Source: Paenalcaligenes sp052103955
GTDB taxonomy: Bacteria > Pseudomonadota > Gammaproteobacteria > Burkholderiales > Burkholderiaceae_B
Direction: 5' to 3'
Assembly (NCBI GenBank): GCA_052103955.1
Contig: JBQELO010000009.1
Span: 62,001-126,000 of the forward strand
Length of the DNA: 64,000 nucleotides
The notes under the pieces were generated by a model, which saw nothing but the letters and a program-made list of their open reading frames with translations, was not told where the DNA came from and ran no database searches. The number at the start of each line of letters is the position of its first letter. Positions within the stretch are counted from its first letter, which is position 1. Positions 1 through 9,321 of this stretch are shown piece by piece. Both the position numbers and the translations under genes were made by a program.

Positions 1-521
1 AGCAAGTAGCCAAAAATACCCGCCATAATGCCCGAAAACGGCAATGCCCACCAGAAACCCAGGCCCAACCAGTGGTACATCAGCGCATAGGTGTAAGCAC
101 CCACGGCATAGAAGCCCACAAAACCCAAATCGAGTAGACCGGCATAGCCCACCACGATATTTAGCCCCAGCGCTAACATCACATAAATCAGCACCAAGGT
201 GGCAATATCAATTTGTGACCTACCGGAGAAAAAAGGCCATATCAGCGCTAAAAGAATTAATGCACCAATTAACACTTGGCGAGTGCGATCCCCCATGGGA
301 GGAATCTTAAATGACACTCCTTTTTGGGAAAACTTCCCCGCCAATGCAGGACGCAATAACTGCACGATAAAAACAGCCGCCATGCCGTAAAAAATCAGAG
401 GCCATTCTGGTTGAACAGTGGTGTTCATACCGGAACGTAAAATCTGAAAACCAAAGACAGGGGCAACAATCACGCCAGCAATAAAAGCGGCGAATAATGC
501 GGGTTTAATTCGACTTGCCAT
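1..521 (-). CDS. livM: Branched-chain amino-acid ABC transporter permease LivM (partial)
   Basis: Inner-membrane permease subunit of a high-affinity leucine/isoleucine/valine (HAAT) importer. My translation of the minus strand begins at an ATG at 521 and stays open to the window edge, so the C-terminal part is missing. Hydrophobic segments are clear, including one rich in LNIVVGYAGLLDLG, which is typical of LivM. The start codon shares one base with the livH stop (TAATG), so translation is probably coupled to livH. The ATPase genes livG and livF would be expected just beyond the left edge. Confidence 0.85.
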   Translation of the reverse strand, partial: MASRIKPALFAAFIAGVIVAPVFGFQILRSGMNTTVQPEWPLIFYGMAAVFIVQLLRPALAGKFSQKGVSFKIPPMGDRTRQVLIGALILLALIWPFFSGRSQIDIATLVLIYVMLALGLNIVVGYAGLLDLGFVGFYAVGAYTYALMYHWLGLGFWWALPFSGIMAGIFGYL

Positions 522-1447
522 TAAACTTTTTCCACTTCTGGTTTACCAAGCAGGCCTGTAGGACGGAAAAGTAGAATCAGCACAAGCAAGCTGAATGCCA
601 CAATGTCCTTGTACTGCGATGAGATATAAGCAGCCGCAAAGGTTTCTGCTAGCCCTAGCAGAACACCCCCCAGCATCGCGCCAGGAATGCTACCAATACC
701 GCCCAGTACCGCTGCAGTGAACGCCTTAATACCCGCGATAAAGCCAATGTATGGGTTCAGCTTACCAATGGCCAATGCAATTAATACGCCACCAACGGCA
801 GCCAACATTGCACCGATAACAAAGGTAAATGAAATCACTTTATTGGTATCAATACCCAGCAGGTTTGCCATGCGCAAGTCTTGTGAACATGCACGTGAGG
901 CGCGCCCCATACGGGAATACTTGATGTAGAAGCTTAGCGCCACCATCAGTACTACAGTCACGACAATAATCAATATGCGCGAATACGCCGCCGTAACGGT
1001 GAAATCTTCGCCCATAGGGATTTGTACTGCACCCGTTACCAGTGCAGGTACAGCCATATCGCGTGCACCTTGGCCCAAGGCTACCCAGTTCTGCAAGAAG
1101 ATAGACATACCAATTGCAGAAATTAAAGGCACCAAACGTGGACTACCTCGTAATGGCGCGTACGCCACTTTTTCTACGGCAAACCCGTATGCAGCCGTAA
1201 TGGCTACAGCCACCAAGATCATGATTAACACGATCAATAAAACCGGTAGCCCGGAGTTCATACCAATAATAGATAACGTTACCAACCCTGCATAAGCACC
1301 GATCATATAGATCTCGCCATGAGCAAAGTTGATCATTCCGATGATGCCATAAACCATGGTATAGCCAATGGCAATCAACGCATAAATAGCACCCAGCGAC
1401 AGCCCGTTAAACAGCTGCTGAATTAATTGTGGTAATAAATCAGACAT
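521..1447 (-). CDS. livH: Branched-chain amino-acid ABC transporter permease LivH
   Basis: 308-residue integral membrane permease of the HAAT family, partner of LivM. The N-terminus contains LSLGAIYALIAIGYTMVYG followed by MINFAHGEIYMIGAY, the strongest LivH signature, and GGIGSIPGAMLGG near the C-terminus is the conserved cytoplasmic loop that meets the ATPase. The length is normal for LivH. It lies about 105 nt downstream of a binding-protein gene on the same strand, with a stem-loop between them, and overlaps livM by one base. Substrate range within branched-chain or neutral amino acids cannot be read from the sequence. Confidence 0.93.
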   Translation of the reverse strand: MSDLLPQLIQQLFNGLSLGAIYALIAIGYTMVYGIIGMINFAHGEIYMIGAYAGLVTLSIIGMNSGLPVLLIVLIMILVAVAITAAYGFAVEKVAYAPLRGSPRLVPLISAIGMSIFLQNWVALGQGARDMAVPALVTGAVQIPMGEDFTVTAAYSRILIIVVTVVLMVALSFYIKYSRMGRASRACSQDLRMANLLGIDTNKVISFTFVIGAMLAAVGGVLIALAIGKLNPYIGFIAGIKAFTAAVLGGIGSIPGAMLGGVLLGLAETFAAAYISSQYKDIVAFSLLVLILLFRPTGLLGKPEVEKV

Positions 1448-1510
1448 TGAATTTGGGATTCCGAATAAAGCTTTGGCAGGGATTGTAACCCGTAGCTAGA
1501 TGCTTATTCT

Positions 1511-1541
1511 GTCTGGCGTCAGTAATTTAATGACGCCAGAC
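1511..1541 (-). promoter_or_regulatory. Intercistronic stem-loop between binding protein and livH
   Basis: A perfect 11-bp inverted repeat (GTCTGGCGTCA / TGACGCCAGAC) encloses a 9-nt AT-rich loop. It lies just after the binding-protein stop and before livH. No T-run follows, so it is not a classic full terminator. In ABC operons such structures often protect the upstream binding-protein message or reduce readthrough, so the soluble protein is made in excess; that role is inferred here. Confidence 0.6.
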
Positions 1542-1552
1542 CTAATTAAAGC

Positions 1553-2668
1553 TTACTTGACCTCAGAGAAACCGTTCTCTTTGTCCCATTTGTAGACCGA
1601 AAACTCGAAATGTTTAAGGTCGCCCTTATCATCGTAAGACACATTACCTATAGCTGTGTCGAAGCTATTGCCATGCATGTGATCTGCGCCTTTGCTGGCA
1701 TCGTCACCCACTGCACCCAAGGTATCAGCAATGATTTGAACCGCTGCATAGGCTGGGAACGTAAAGGCACCATCGGGGCTGCGGCCATAGGTTTTAAAGT
1801 TTTCCATGACGCCTTTGTTGCTGTCCATTTTGGTGAAATCAGCCGGTAACGTAACCAGTAAGCCCTCTACTGCATCACCGCCAATCGCCACCAAGTCTTG
1901 GTTAGCCACACCCTCAGGCCCCATGAACTGGGTCGTTACGCCCTGCTCACGTGCTTGACGCAACAACAAACCCAATTCGGCGTGATAACCACCGAAGTAA
2001 ATCAGATCAGGGTTGATGCTGCGCAATTTAGTGATCACTGCCGAGTAATCGGTATCGCCTACGTTGATACCTTCATAAAACACAATATTGGCACCGCCTT
2101 TGGTTAAGGCATCACGCACTTGGTTTGCCACACCAGAACCGTAGGTTTGTTTGTCATGCAAAATGGCGATGCTAGCGGGTTTTAGTTGCTCCAGAATATA
2201 GGTAGCGGCAAAAGGCCCTTGCTGGTCATCCCTACCTATGGTGCGGAAGAAGTAATGCGGTTTGATGGTATCCGTTACCGCTGGTGAGGTTGCCCCAGGG
2301 GTAATGGCCACAATTCCTTCTTGCTCATAAATATTCACGGCAGGTACTGCAGTGCCTGAACATGCGTGGGCCACAGCAAAGTTAGCACCGGCTGTCATCA
2401 CTCGGTTGGCCGATGCAACGGCTTGCTTAGGTTCGCAAGCATCATCAATCAGCACCGCCTCTAGCTTACGATTGTTCACACCGCCCTTAGCGTTGATGGC
2501 ATCAATAGCGGTTAGCGCTCCGGCTTGAATCTGGTCGCCGTACTGTGTGGAAGGCCCTGTCATGGGTTGAACAATACCAATTTTGATGGTTTCTTCTGCC
2601 GCATAAGCAGCCCCAAAACCAGACCCCATCGCCACAGCCAGACTAATACCCAAAACTTTTAATTTCAT
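1553..2668 (-). CDS. Branched-chain amino-acid ABC transporter substrate-binding protein (copy 1)
   Basis: 371-residue periplasmic binding protein of the LivJ/LivK family. A cleavable signal peptide (MKLKVLGISLAVAMGSGFGA...) precedes the mature sequence EETIKIGIVQPMTGPSTQYG, and the lobe motifs DDACEPKQAVASANRV and TIGRDDQQGP are typical of LivJ. I chose the ATG at 2668 because the signal peptide begins there and GGGGTGG lies just upstream; an in-frame extension to 2749 has neither. It is first in the transcription unit with livH and livM. A close paralogue lies at 4354-5478. Confidence 0.9.
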   Translation of the reverse strand: MKLKVLGISLAVAMGSGFGAAYAAEETIKIGIVQPMTGPSTQYGDQIQAGALTAIDAINAKGGVNNRKLEAVLIDDACEPKQAVASANRVMTAGANFAVAHACSGTAVPAVNIYEQEGIVAITPGATSPAVTDTIKPHYFFRTIGRDDQQGPFAATYILEQLKPASIAILHDKQTYGSGVANQVRDALTKGGANIVFYEGINVGDTDYSAVITKLRSINPDLIYFGGYHAELGLLLRQAREQGVTTQFMGPEGVANQDLVAIGGDAVEGLLVTLPADFTKMDSNKGVMENFKTYGRSPDGAFTFPAYAAVQIIADTLGAVGDDASKGADHMHGNSFDTAIGNVSYDDKGDLKHFEFSVYKWDKENGFSEVK

Positions 2669-2826
2669 TGCTACCACCCCAAAAAGAGCCGAGCTTTCAG
2701 ATAATGCCTTTGATTGCCACGGACATGTTTGTAGAAATAAAGTGAACAAAGTTCATGTATTGTCTATTTGTGCCCATGTGCTGTCACTACGTAAAAGCCC
2801 TAGCGGAAGCTGAAATTTTCGTTTTT

Positions 2827-3387
2827 TTACTTATCCTTTGGTCTAGCTAGATTCCACATCAATGCTCTAAAGGGTGCCAACATAAAAGTGTTCAACAGAA
2901 TTTTGATGGTGAAATCACCCAGCATTAAGGTTTGCCATGGCATATCGGTGCCCACAAAGGCAATGCAGAAGAAAATGAAAGTATCTACCGCGGCACCTGC
3001 TATTCCCCCTACAAATGGGGCTGTCCACCATTTGCCGTGTCGCAACCTATCGAACACGTAAATATCAGCCAACTGCGCAATCAGAAACGCCAACCCAGAG
3101 GCCACAGCGATCCTAGGCGTTGCCAACCACGCCGACACCACCAAGGCAGCCACAAACCCCCACAATGCCACCTTGCGTGCTGTAACGGGCCCAAAGCGCC
3201 TATTCAGAAGGTCCGATACCAGAAAAGAAACGGGGTATGTTAAAGCGCCCCATGTTAACCACGGGTTTATGGGGTACTGCACCAATACATTAGAGGCCAC
3301 CACGATGATTATCATCGCCGCGATGGCCACCACATAATGTATAGGCCGGACCGCATCAAGACGGCCCGTATCACCTACTGCTTTCAT
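2827..3387 (-). CDS. Queuosine precursor transporter, VUT/YhhQ family
   Basis: 186-residue membrane protein with about six hydrophobic segments. VVASNVLVQYPI at the N-terminus, LTYPVSFLVSDLLNRRFG and FLIAQLADIYVFDRLR match the VUT/YhhQ family, whose members import queuine or preQ0/preQ1 for tRNA modification. Length is typical for the shorter proteobacterial forms. Its ATG overlaps the proC stop by 4 nt (ATGA), so the two are co-transcribed and probably translationally coupled, although no metabolic link is evident. Confidence 0.85.
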   Translation of the reverse strand: MKAVGDTGRLDAVRPIHYVVAIAAMIIIVVASNVLVQYPINPWLTWGALTYPVSFLVSDLLNRRFGPVTARKVALWGFVAALVVSAWLATPRIAVASGLAFLIAQLADIYVFDRLRHGKWWTAPFVGGIAGAAVDTFIFFCIAFVGTDMPWQTLMLGDFTIKILLNTFMLAPFRALMWNLARPKDK

Positions 3388-4220
3388 GCAAATTCCACAG
3401 ACAACTCAGCCGCACGGCGTTTTGCTGCCGCCATCGCACTTTTTACGGTTTTCTCGAAGTTTTCAGAAAATAAAACATCTAACGCTGCGGCTGTAGTCCC
3501 ACCTTGCGATGTCACACGCTTACGCAGTGTTTCAGGCGTTTCAGGCGATAAAGCCGCCAACTGCGTAGCGCCATTCAACGTAGCCAACGCAAGCTTACGC
3601 GATTGCTCTGGAGTTAAACCTAATTCGGTACCACCGGCAATTAAGGCTTCCAAGAACAAGAACACATACGCTGGACCACTGCCAGACAAGGCGGTTACGG
3701 CATCTAACTGATCATCGCTTTCCACCCATACCACTTCACCCACGGTACCCAGTAGCTGATTAGCGATGTTTTTATCGCGCTCAGGCACTGCAGGTAGCGC
3801 CAGCAAGCCCGTTGCGCCACAACCAATAAAGGCGGGTGTATTAGGCATACAGCGAATCACACGGTCATAGGGCGTATCATCACCCAACCAACGCGCAATA
3901 TCTGTGGCTGCAATACCTGCAGCCACACTAATAATTAATGTGTCTGGCTGCAGGAATGGTTTGCACTGTTGCACTACCTCTTTCATCACTTGCGGTTTTA
4001 CAGCAAAAACCCACACACGATGGTGACGTAATTGTTCTTCGGCCTGTGGGCGTGTTAATGCCCCTTGCTCAGCCCATTTATCACGCAGTTCTGCATTAGG
4101 TTCTACTACCAATACGTCTGATGCTGCGCACCGTTTACCGATCAAGCCTGCCGACAATGCAGAAGCCATATTGCCCCCGCCAATAAATGCCAGCGTCATT
4201 TGGTAAGCCTCGTTCACCAT
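3384..4220 (-). CDS. proC: Pyrroline-5-carboxylate reductase
   Basis: 278 residues; reduces 1-pyrroline-5-carboxylate to L-proline with NAD(P)H, the last step of proline synthesis in the cytoplasm. The N-terminal Rossmann motif is FIGGGNMASALSAGL. MPNTPAFIGCGATGL and the C-terminal ALSGSGPAYVFLFLEAL / RKRVTSQGGTTAAAL blocks are the ProC signature. The start at 4220 is backed by AGGAG nine bases upstream; an internal ATG at 4199 is the alternative. It overlaps the downstream yhhQ-like gene by 4 nt. Confidence 0.95.
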   Translation of the reverse strand: MVNEAYQMTLAFIGGGNMASALSAGLIGKRCAASDVLVVEPNAELRDKWAEQGALTRPQAEEQLRHHRVWVFAVKPQVMKEVVQQCKPFLQPDTLIISVAAGIAATDIARWLGDDTPYDRVIRCMPNTPAFIGCGATGLLALPAVPERDKNIANQLLGTVGEVVWVESDDQLDAVTALSGSGPAYVFLFLEALIAGGTELGLTPEQSRKLALATLNGATQLAALSPETPETLRKRVTSQGGTTAAALDVLFSENFEKTVKSAMAAAKRRAAELSVEFA

Positions 4221-4301
4221 CTATTTCTACTCCTAGAGTTTCTATTTTTATTGCGACGCTCATAGACGTGCACTTCACACTGTAGCAGAGCCTACGCACA
4301 C

Positions 4302-4336
4302 ATAAAAGAAGGCGGCTAAAAGCCGCCCTCTTTTCG
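4302..4336 (-). terminator. Rho-independent terminator after second liv binding protein
   Basis: On the minus strand a GGCGGCT / AGCCGCC stem with a three-base loop is followed by TTCTTTT. It lies just downstream of the binding-protein stop at 4354 and ahead of the proC start, so it isolates that gene as a single transcription unit. Confidence 0.85.
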
Positions 4337-4353
4337 TAAACTGCTATACGGAA

Positions 4354-5478
4354 TTACTTGCCGTACAGTGTTTTGGAACCGTCTTTGTGCCAAACGTATA
4401 CGTCGAATTTAAACTCGTTCAAGTCGCCTTGCTCGTTCCAAGAGATCATACCAATAGGTGTTTTCACTTCGTTAGCGTGCAAGTATTCAGCTACTTTTAC
4501 GGGATCATCTACGCCTGCACCGGCAATACCATCAGCAATCGCCTTAGTAGCAGAGTAAGACGTCATTTGGAAAGCACCCGCTGCATCGCGACCTTTAGCC
4601 TGGAAAGCCTTAACGATTTCAGCGTTTTCAGCATCTTGAGTAAAGTCAGCTGGCAATGTCAGCAACATACCTTCTACAGCATCGCCAGCAATCGCGTTAA
4701 TGTCTGGGTTACCCGAACCTTCTGGACCCATCATGGTCACGTTCAGACCTTGCTCTGCACCTTGGCGCAGCAACAAGCCCATTTCTGGGTGGTAGCCACC
4801 GTAGTAAATGAAGTCAGTACCTGTGGATTTCAGTTTAGTGATGACAGCAGAGTAATCGGTATCACCAGCATTAATACCCTCAAACATCACAATTTCGTAA
4901 CCAGCATCTTTCAAACCATCGCGTACTGCCGTAGCAATACCTTGGCCGTAAGATTGTTTGTCGTGCAACACAGCCACTTTAGTAGGCTTGATGTTAGCAG
5001 CGATAAATGCAGCTGCCGCAGGGCCTTGCTGGTCATCTCTGCCAATAGTACGGAAGATGCTGTCGTAACCTTTGCCATCGGTAACAGCAGGTGCTGTTGC
5101 TGATGGGCTAACCATCACAATACCTTCGCTGTTGTAGATGTCGGTTGCAGCGATCGTTGCGCCTGAACATACGTGACCAACCACGTAGTTAATGCCATCG
5201 TTGATCACACGGTTAGCCACTACAGGGCCTTGTTTAGGTTCACAGCCATCATCAATGACCACTAGCTCCAACTGTTTACCCAATACACCACCGCCTGCAT
5301 TGATTTGTTCGATAGCGGTATACACCCCTTCACGAACCATATCACCGTACTGTGTCACGGGGCCGGTAGTTGGGCCTGCCACAGCAATTTTGATGGTATC
5401 AGCCTGTGCAGCAGTAGCCATCATCAAGCCAGTAGCCAAAGCCAGTGCGCCAGCAATAGGGGTAAAACGAATTTTCAT
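4354..5478 (-). CDS. Branched-chain amino-acid ABC transporter substrate-binding protein (copy 2)
   Basis: 374-residue periplasmic LivJ/LivK-type binding protein with signal peptide MKIRFTPIAGALALATGLMM... ending near AAQA. DDGCEPKQGPVVANRV, TIGRDDQQGPAAAAFI and VLHDKQSYGQGIA are shared almost word for word with the copy at 1553-2668. The ATG at 5478 is chosen because AGGAG lies about nine bases upstream and the signal peptide starts there. It has its own strong terminator and no permease next to it, so it probably feeds the same LivHM permease with a different substrate preference. Confidence 0.9.
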   Translation of the reverse strand: MKIRFTPIAGALALATGLMMATAAQADTIKIAVAGPTTGPVTQYGDMVREGVYTAIEQINAGGGVLGKQLELVVIDDGCEPKQGPVVANRVINDGINYVVGHVCSGATIAATDIYNSEGIVMVSPSATAPAVTDGKGYDSIFRTIGRDDQQGPAAAAFIAANIKPTKVAVLHDKQSYGQGIATAVRDGLKDAGYEIVMFEGINAGDTDYSAVITKLKSTGTDFIYYGGYHPEMGLLLRQGAEQGLNVTMMGPEGSGNPDINAIAGDAVEGMLLTLPADFTQDAENAEIVKAFQAKGRDAAGAFQMTSYSATKAIADGIAGAGVDDPVKVAEYLHANEVKTPIGMISWNEQGDLNEFKFDVYVWHKDGSKTLYGK

Positions 5479-5581
5479 AAATGTGATCTCCTGATAAATG
5501 ACATGACTGCCTGTTCCACCCGACACAGGCAGTCATCCACATACGTAAAAGCTCAATACCTTGAACTTTTATTCATAGTAT

Positions 5582-6175
5582 TTATTGTAAGAGGCTGCGC
5601 AGCATCCACGCATTTTTCTCGTGCACATCCAAACGCTGTGTCAGCAGATCAGCGGTAGGCTGATCGTCTGCCGCATCGGCACAATCAAATGCTTGTCTAG
5701 CCGTGCGAGACAATGCCTCGTTAGCAGACAATAACATAGCAATCATTTGCTGTGCATCTGGCACACCTTTAGGCTCTTGAATAGAGCTTAGTGCGGCAAA
5801 CTGCGCATAGGTACCTGGCGCATAATGGCCCAATGCACGCATACGCTCAGCAATCGCATCCAGCGCTTGCCACGTTTCGGTGTATTGCCCCATGAACATG
5901 TCATGCAACGTATTAAACATTGGGCCTGTGACGTTCCAATGGAAATTGTGCGTCATCAGGTACACCGTGTAGGAATCAGCCAATACCTTAGATAGCTCTT
6001 GGGCAATACGTGCGCGATCAACATCACTAATACCGATGTTTACCGCCAAAATGCCTGGCGTTGCCTTGACTGTTTTTGGTGCTACTGTTTTAGGGGCTAC
6101 CGTTTTTGGGGTAGCCTTTTTAGTTGCAACTTTTTTGCTTGCCACTTTTTTCACAGCTTTTACCGCTTTAGCCAT
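5582..6175 (-). CDS. dps: Dps-family DNA-binding ferritin-like protein with long lysine-rich tail
   Basis: 197 residues. The ferritin-like core starts near residue 45 and carries MTHNFHWNVTG and LHDMFMGQYTETWQALD, the His, Asp and Glu ligands of the Dps ferroxidase site between subunits. Dps oxidises ferrous iron with peroxide and protects DNA. The first 40 residues are a Lys/Ala/Thr/Val tail with tandem PKTVA units, longer than the usual Dps tail, which probably binds DNA. AAGGAG lies seven bases before the ATG. It is directly downstream of oxyR, the usual activator of dps. Confidence 0.93.
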   Translation of the reverse strand: MAKAVKAVKKVASKKVATKKATPKTVAPKTVAPKTVKATPGILAVNIGISDVDRARIAQELSKVLADSYTVYLMTHNFHWNVTGPMFNTLHDMFMGQYTETWQALDAIAERMRALGHYAPGTYAQFAALSSIQEPKGVPDAQQMIAMLLSANEALSRTARQAFDCADAADDQPTADLLTQRLDVHEKNAWMLRSLLQ

Positions 6176-6237
6176 ACATCGCTCCTTGAGGTTGGACTAA
6201 ATAAAACCTACGAACCTAGTATTTCACGTTAAATAGT

Positions 6238-7203
6238 TTACTGTAATCCATCAAGATTACTGTAAATAACGCTGTTATCTAACAAAAAATTAACATTTTC
6301 CAATCCACAATTCATGATGGCCTTGGTTAATGCATTAATCGCCTCAATACGGGGAAAGCTTTTACGCCAGATTAACGCAACGCGTCTATCTGGCGCAGGT
6401 TTAGTAAACGGTATATAACGCAGTAACGACCCTTCCTGACCAGGCGCAGCTAACGAGCTGGACGGCAACACCGTCACACCAATGCCGGTAGCGACCATGT
6501 GTCTAATAGTTTCCAACGAAGAACCCTCAAACGTACGTTGAATGCCTTCGCTACTGGCCGAGAATCTTGAAAGCTCGGGGCATACGCCTAACACCTGATC
6601 TCTAAAGCAATGGCCTGCCCCTAAGAGCAGCATGGTTTCACTTTTTAATGCTTCAGGGTCTATGGCATCGCGGTCAGCCCACGCATGGGTGCTAGGTACA
6701 GCCACCACAAAAGGCTCATCGTATAGCTCACGCACCGTAAAACCCGAGTCAGGAATGGGCAAGGCCACAATCGCGCAATCCACTTCACCCTGTTTCAGCA
6801 ACTCAATTAATTTCACTGTGAAATTTTCTTGCAGCAACAAAGGCATTTGCGGTGTTTGGCGTATTTGCTCTGGAACCAACTTAGGGAGCAAATACGGTGC
6901 TACGGTATAAATAATACCTACCCGTAATGGCCCCGCTAATGGGTCATTACCTTGGCGGGCAATTTCCTGTACTTTGGCACCCTCTTCCAGTACGCGCTGT
7001 GCTTGTTCGATAATACGTAATCCAATTGGTGTGATCCCTATTTCTTGACCACCACGCTCGAAGATCACTACGCCCAGTTCTTCTTCTAACTTTTTGATCG
7101 CTACCGACAAGGTAGGTTGGCTCACAAAACAAGCTTCTGCCGCCCGGCCAAAGTGGCGTTCTCGCGCAACCGCCACGATGTATTTCAACTCAGTCAGTGT
7201 CAT
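6238..7203 (-). CDS. oxyR: Hydrogen peroxide-sensing LysR-type regulator OxyR
   Basis: 321 residues with an N-terminal LysR winged helix (MTLTELKYIVAVARERHFGR, then FVSQPTLSVAIKKLE). GHCFRDQVLGVC places cysteines at residues 199 and 208, the same numbers as the redox pair of Escherichia coli OxyR, so a disulfide-switching peroxide sensor is a safe reading. AAGG lies seven bases before the start. recG is upstream in the same direction (34-nt gap) and dps is downstream, a plausible direct target. Confidence 0.96.
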   Translation of the reverse strand: MTLTELKYIVAVARERHFGRAAEACFVSQPTLSVAIKKLEEELGVVIFERGGQEIGITPIGLRIIEQAQRVLEEGAKVQEIARQGNDPLAGPLRVGIIYTVAPYLLPKLVPEQIRQTPQMPLLLQENFTVKLIELLKQGEVDCAIVALPIPDSGFTVRELYDEPFVVAVPSTHAWADRDAIDPEALKSETMLLLGAGHCFRDQVLGVCPELSRFSASSEGIQRTFEGSSLETIRHMVATGIGVTVLPSSSLAAPGQEGSLLRYIPFTKPAPDRRVALIWRKSFPRIEAINALTKAIMNCGLENVNFLLDNSVIYSNLDGLQ

Positions 7204-7237
7204 GTTCAGCCCTTAGTTTGCGTACGATACTGTTATA

Positions 7238-9316
7238 TCAGGTACGCAGAAATTCTTCACGTCCTTTAAGCCAGCGCTGTACATGCGCATGGGCATGTTC
7301 TGGATACTGCTCGCGCAGCAGGACAGCACACTCTTGTGCTTGTTCAATCATATACTCATCACTATCTAAACTGGCAAAACGCAGCAATGCTTGCCCAGAT
7401 TGCCGCACGCCCAAGAATTCTCCCGGGCCGCGTAATGCCAGATCACGCCTAGCAATATCAAAACCATCCGTGGTTTCATACATGGCTTTTAATCGTTCGC
7501 GCGCAATCGCCGATAAGGGTTGCGAATACAGCAACACACACACGGCTTGATGCGCACCACGACCTACTCGACCACGCAACTGGTGCAGTTGTGCCAACCC
7601 AAAGCGTTCAGCATGTTCTATCACCATTAAATTGGCATTAGGCACATCTACGCCTACCTCAATAACAGTAGTCGCCACCAGCACCTGCACCTCGCCTGAT
7701 CTAAACGCCTCCATAATCTGCGCTTTTTCTTGGGTAGGTAGTTTGCCATGCAATAACCCCACCCTTACACCCGACAACTGCTCAGCCAAGTGGTGATACG
7801 TATCTACGGCCGTTTGTAATTGCAATGCCTCGCTTTCTTCTACCAAGGGGCATACCCAATACACCTGCCTACCCTCTTGTATCTGCGCATAAATATGCGC
7901 GATGACTTCCTCACGCCTATGTTCAGATAACAGTTTGGTAATCACCGGTGTACGGCCTGCGGGCAGTTCATCAATCACCGACACGTCCAAATCGGCTAAG
8001 AAGCTCATGGCTAATGTACGTGGTATAGGGGTGGCACTCATGTTTAACTGGTGCGGAATGGTGCGTTTTTGCTTTTCACCCTGCTCGCCTTTACGGCTAA
8101 GACTCAACCGCTGCCCCACGCCAAAACGGTGCTGTTCATCGAGGATCACCAAGCCCAGCTTGTGAAACTCTACCCCATCTTGAATAAGCGCCTGTGTGCC
8201 TACCACAAGGGCGCAATTCCCATTATGTACACCTTCCAATACCGGCGCACGTTGCTTAGCAGTTTGGCTACCACTTAACCACCCAACCGTAATCCCCAAG
8301 GGTTCAAACCACAGCGTCATTTTTTGATAGTGCTGCTCGGCTAAGAGCTCGGTAGGAGCCATCAAAGCCACTTGGTATCCACTGTCTATAGCTTGTGCAG
8401 CAGCCATCGCTGCCACTACGGTTTTACCACTGCCCACATCGCCTTGCAGTAATCGGTGCATGGGGTGCGACAAGGTCAAATCATCTGCAATTTCAGCCAC
8501 CACGCGTTCTTGTGCTGCGGTCAGTTTGAACCCCAACCGCTTACGCAACTGTTGCTCTAACTCGCCCTGCTTCTGCACTAATGGCCATGACTTTTGTTTG
8601 CGACGAGCAGCTCTGGCCGCAGCTAAGCTCAATTGCTGTGCCAATAGTTCGTCAAATTTAATACGCTGCCATGCCGGGTGCGTCTTCTGCATCAATGCTT
8701 CTGCATCCACATTCCGTGGAGGATGATGCAGTAATTTCAGCGACTCGGCAAAATTCGGTAATTCAAATTGCTCGCGTAATACCTCTGGCAAAGTGTCTTG
8801 CAAAGGCAAACGCTCTAACGCTTCGTTGATACGATTCTGTATTTGTTGCTGGCGCAAACCATCACTTGCCGGATACACCGGCGTTAACGTATCGGACAAA
8901 CCTTGATCTGGCTTTGTCACCTTAGGGTGCACCAACTCTAAGCCATGAAAACCACGCCGCACCTCACCACGCACGCGTACTCGTTGACCTTCTGCCAACT
9001 GTTTTAACTGCGAGGGATAAAAGTGCAACCATCGCAGCGTAATTCTGCCACTTTGGTCTTGCAAGATAACTTGTAATTGTTTTCTGGGCCGTTGGGTGAT
9101 GATTTGCTCAACCACCTCACCCTCAAATTGCTGTGGCAAGCCTGCTCTGGCATCACCTATAGCATGAACGGCTGTTTCATCTTCGTAGCGTAACGGTAGA
9201 TGTACGACGAAGTCGGCATCAGTTTCTAGGCCTAATTGGCTGAATTTTCGTGCCAGAGTGTTTGCCGCGGCATCTGCGCGGCCCTTGGTGGGCCGTTTTG
9301 ATGATGCAGATGCCAT
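7238..9316 (-). CDS. recG: ATP-dependent DNA helicase RecG
   Basis: 692 residues, normal length for RecG, which remodels stalled replication forks and Holliday junctions. An N-terminal OB/wedge region (QVILQDQSGRITLRWLHFYP) precedes the helicase core: Walker A GDVGSGKTVVAAMA, the DEQHRFGVGQR motif II, MSATPIPRTLAMSF motif III, and motif VI QLRGRVGRG. It is followed by oxyR in the same direction with a 34-nt gap and preceded by ridA. The Shine-Dalgarno sequence before the 9316 start is weak. Confidence 0.97.
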   Translation of the reverse strand: MASASSKRPTKGRADAAANTLARKFSQLGLETDADFVVHLPLRYEDETAVHAIGDARAGLPQQFEGEVVEQIITQRPRKQLQVILQDQSGRITLRWLHFYPSQLKQLAEGQRVRVRGEVRRGFHGLELVHPKVTKPDQGLSDTLTPVYPASDGLRQQQIQNRINEALERLPLQDTLPEVLREQFELPNFAESLKLLHHPPRNVDAEALMQKTHPAWQRIKFDELLAQQLSLAAARAARRKQKSWPLVQKQGELEQQLRKRLGFKLTAAQERVVAEIADDLTLSHPMHRLLQGDVGSGKTVVAAMAAAQAIDSGYQVALMAPTELLAEQHYQKMTLWFEPLGITVGWLSGSQTAKQRAPVLEGVHNGNCALVVGTQALIQDGVEFHKLGLVILDEQHRFGVGQRLSLSRKGEQGEKQKRTIPHQLNMSATPIPRTLAMSFLADLDVSVIDELPAGRTPVITKLLSEHRREEVIAHIYAQIQEGRQVYWVCPLVEESEALQLQTAVDTYHHLAEQLSGVRVGLLHGKLPTQEKAQIMEAFRSGEVQVLVATTVIEVGVDVPNANLMVIEHAERFGLAQLHQLRGRVGRGAHQAVCVLLYSQPLSAIARERLKAMYETTDGFDIARRDLALRGPGEFLGVRQSGQALLRFASLDSDEYMIEQAQECAVLLREQYPEHAHAHVQRWLKGREEFLRT

Positions 9317-9321
9317 AGCGA

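Noticed and set aside
4387..5103. 238-codon open frame on the plus strand
   Set aside because: It lies fully antisense inside the second liv binding-protein gene, which has clear family motifs; the plus-strand product has none.
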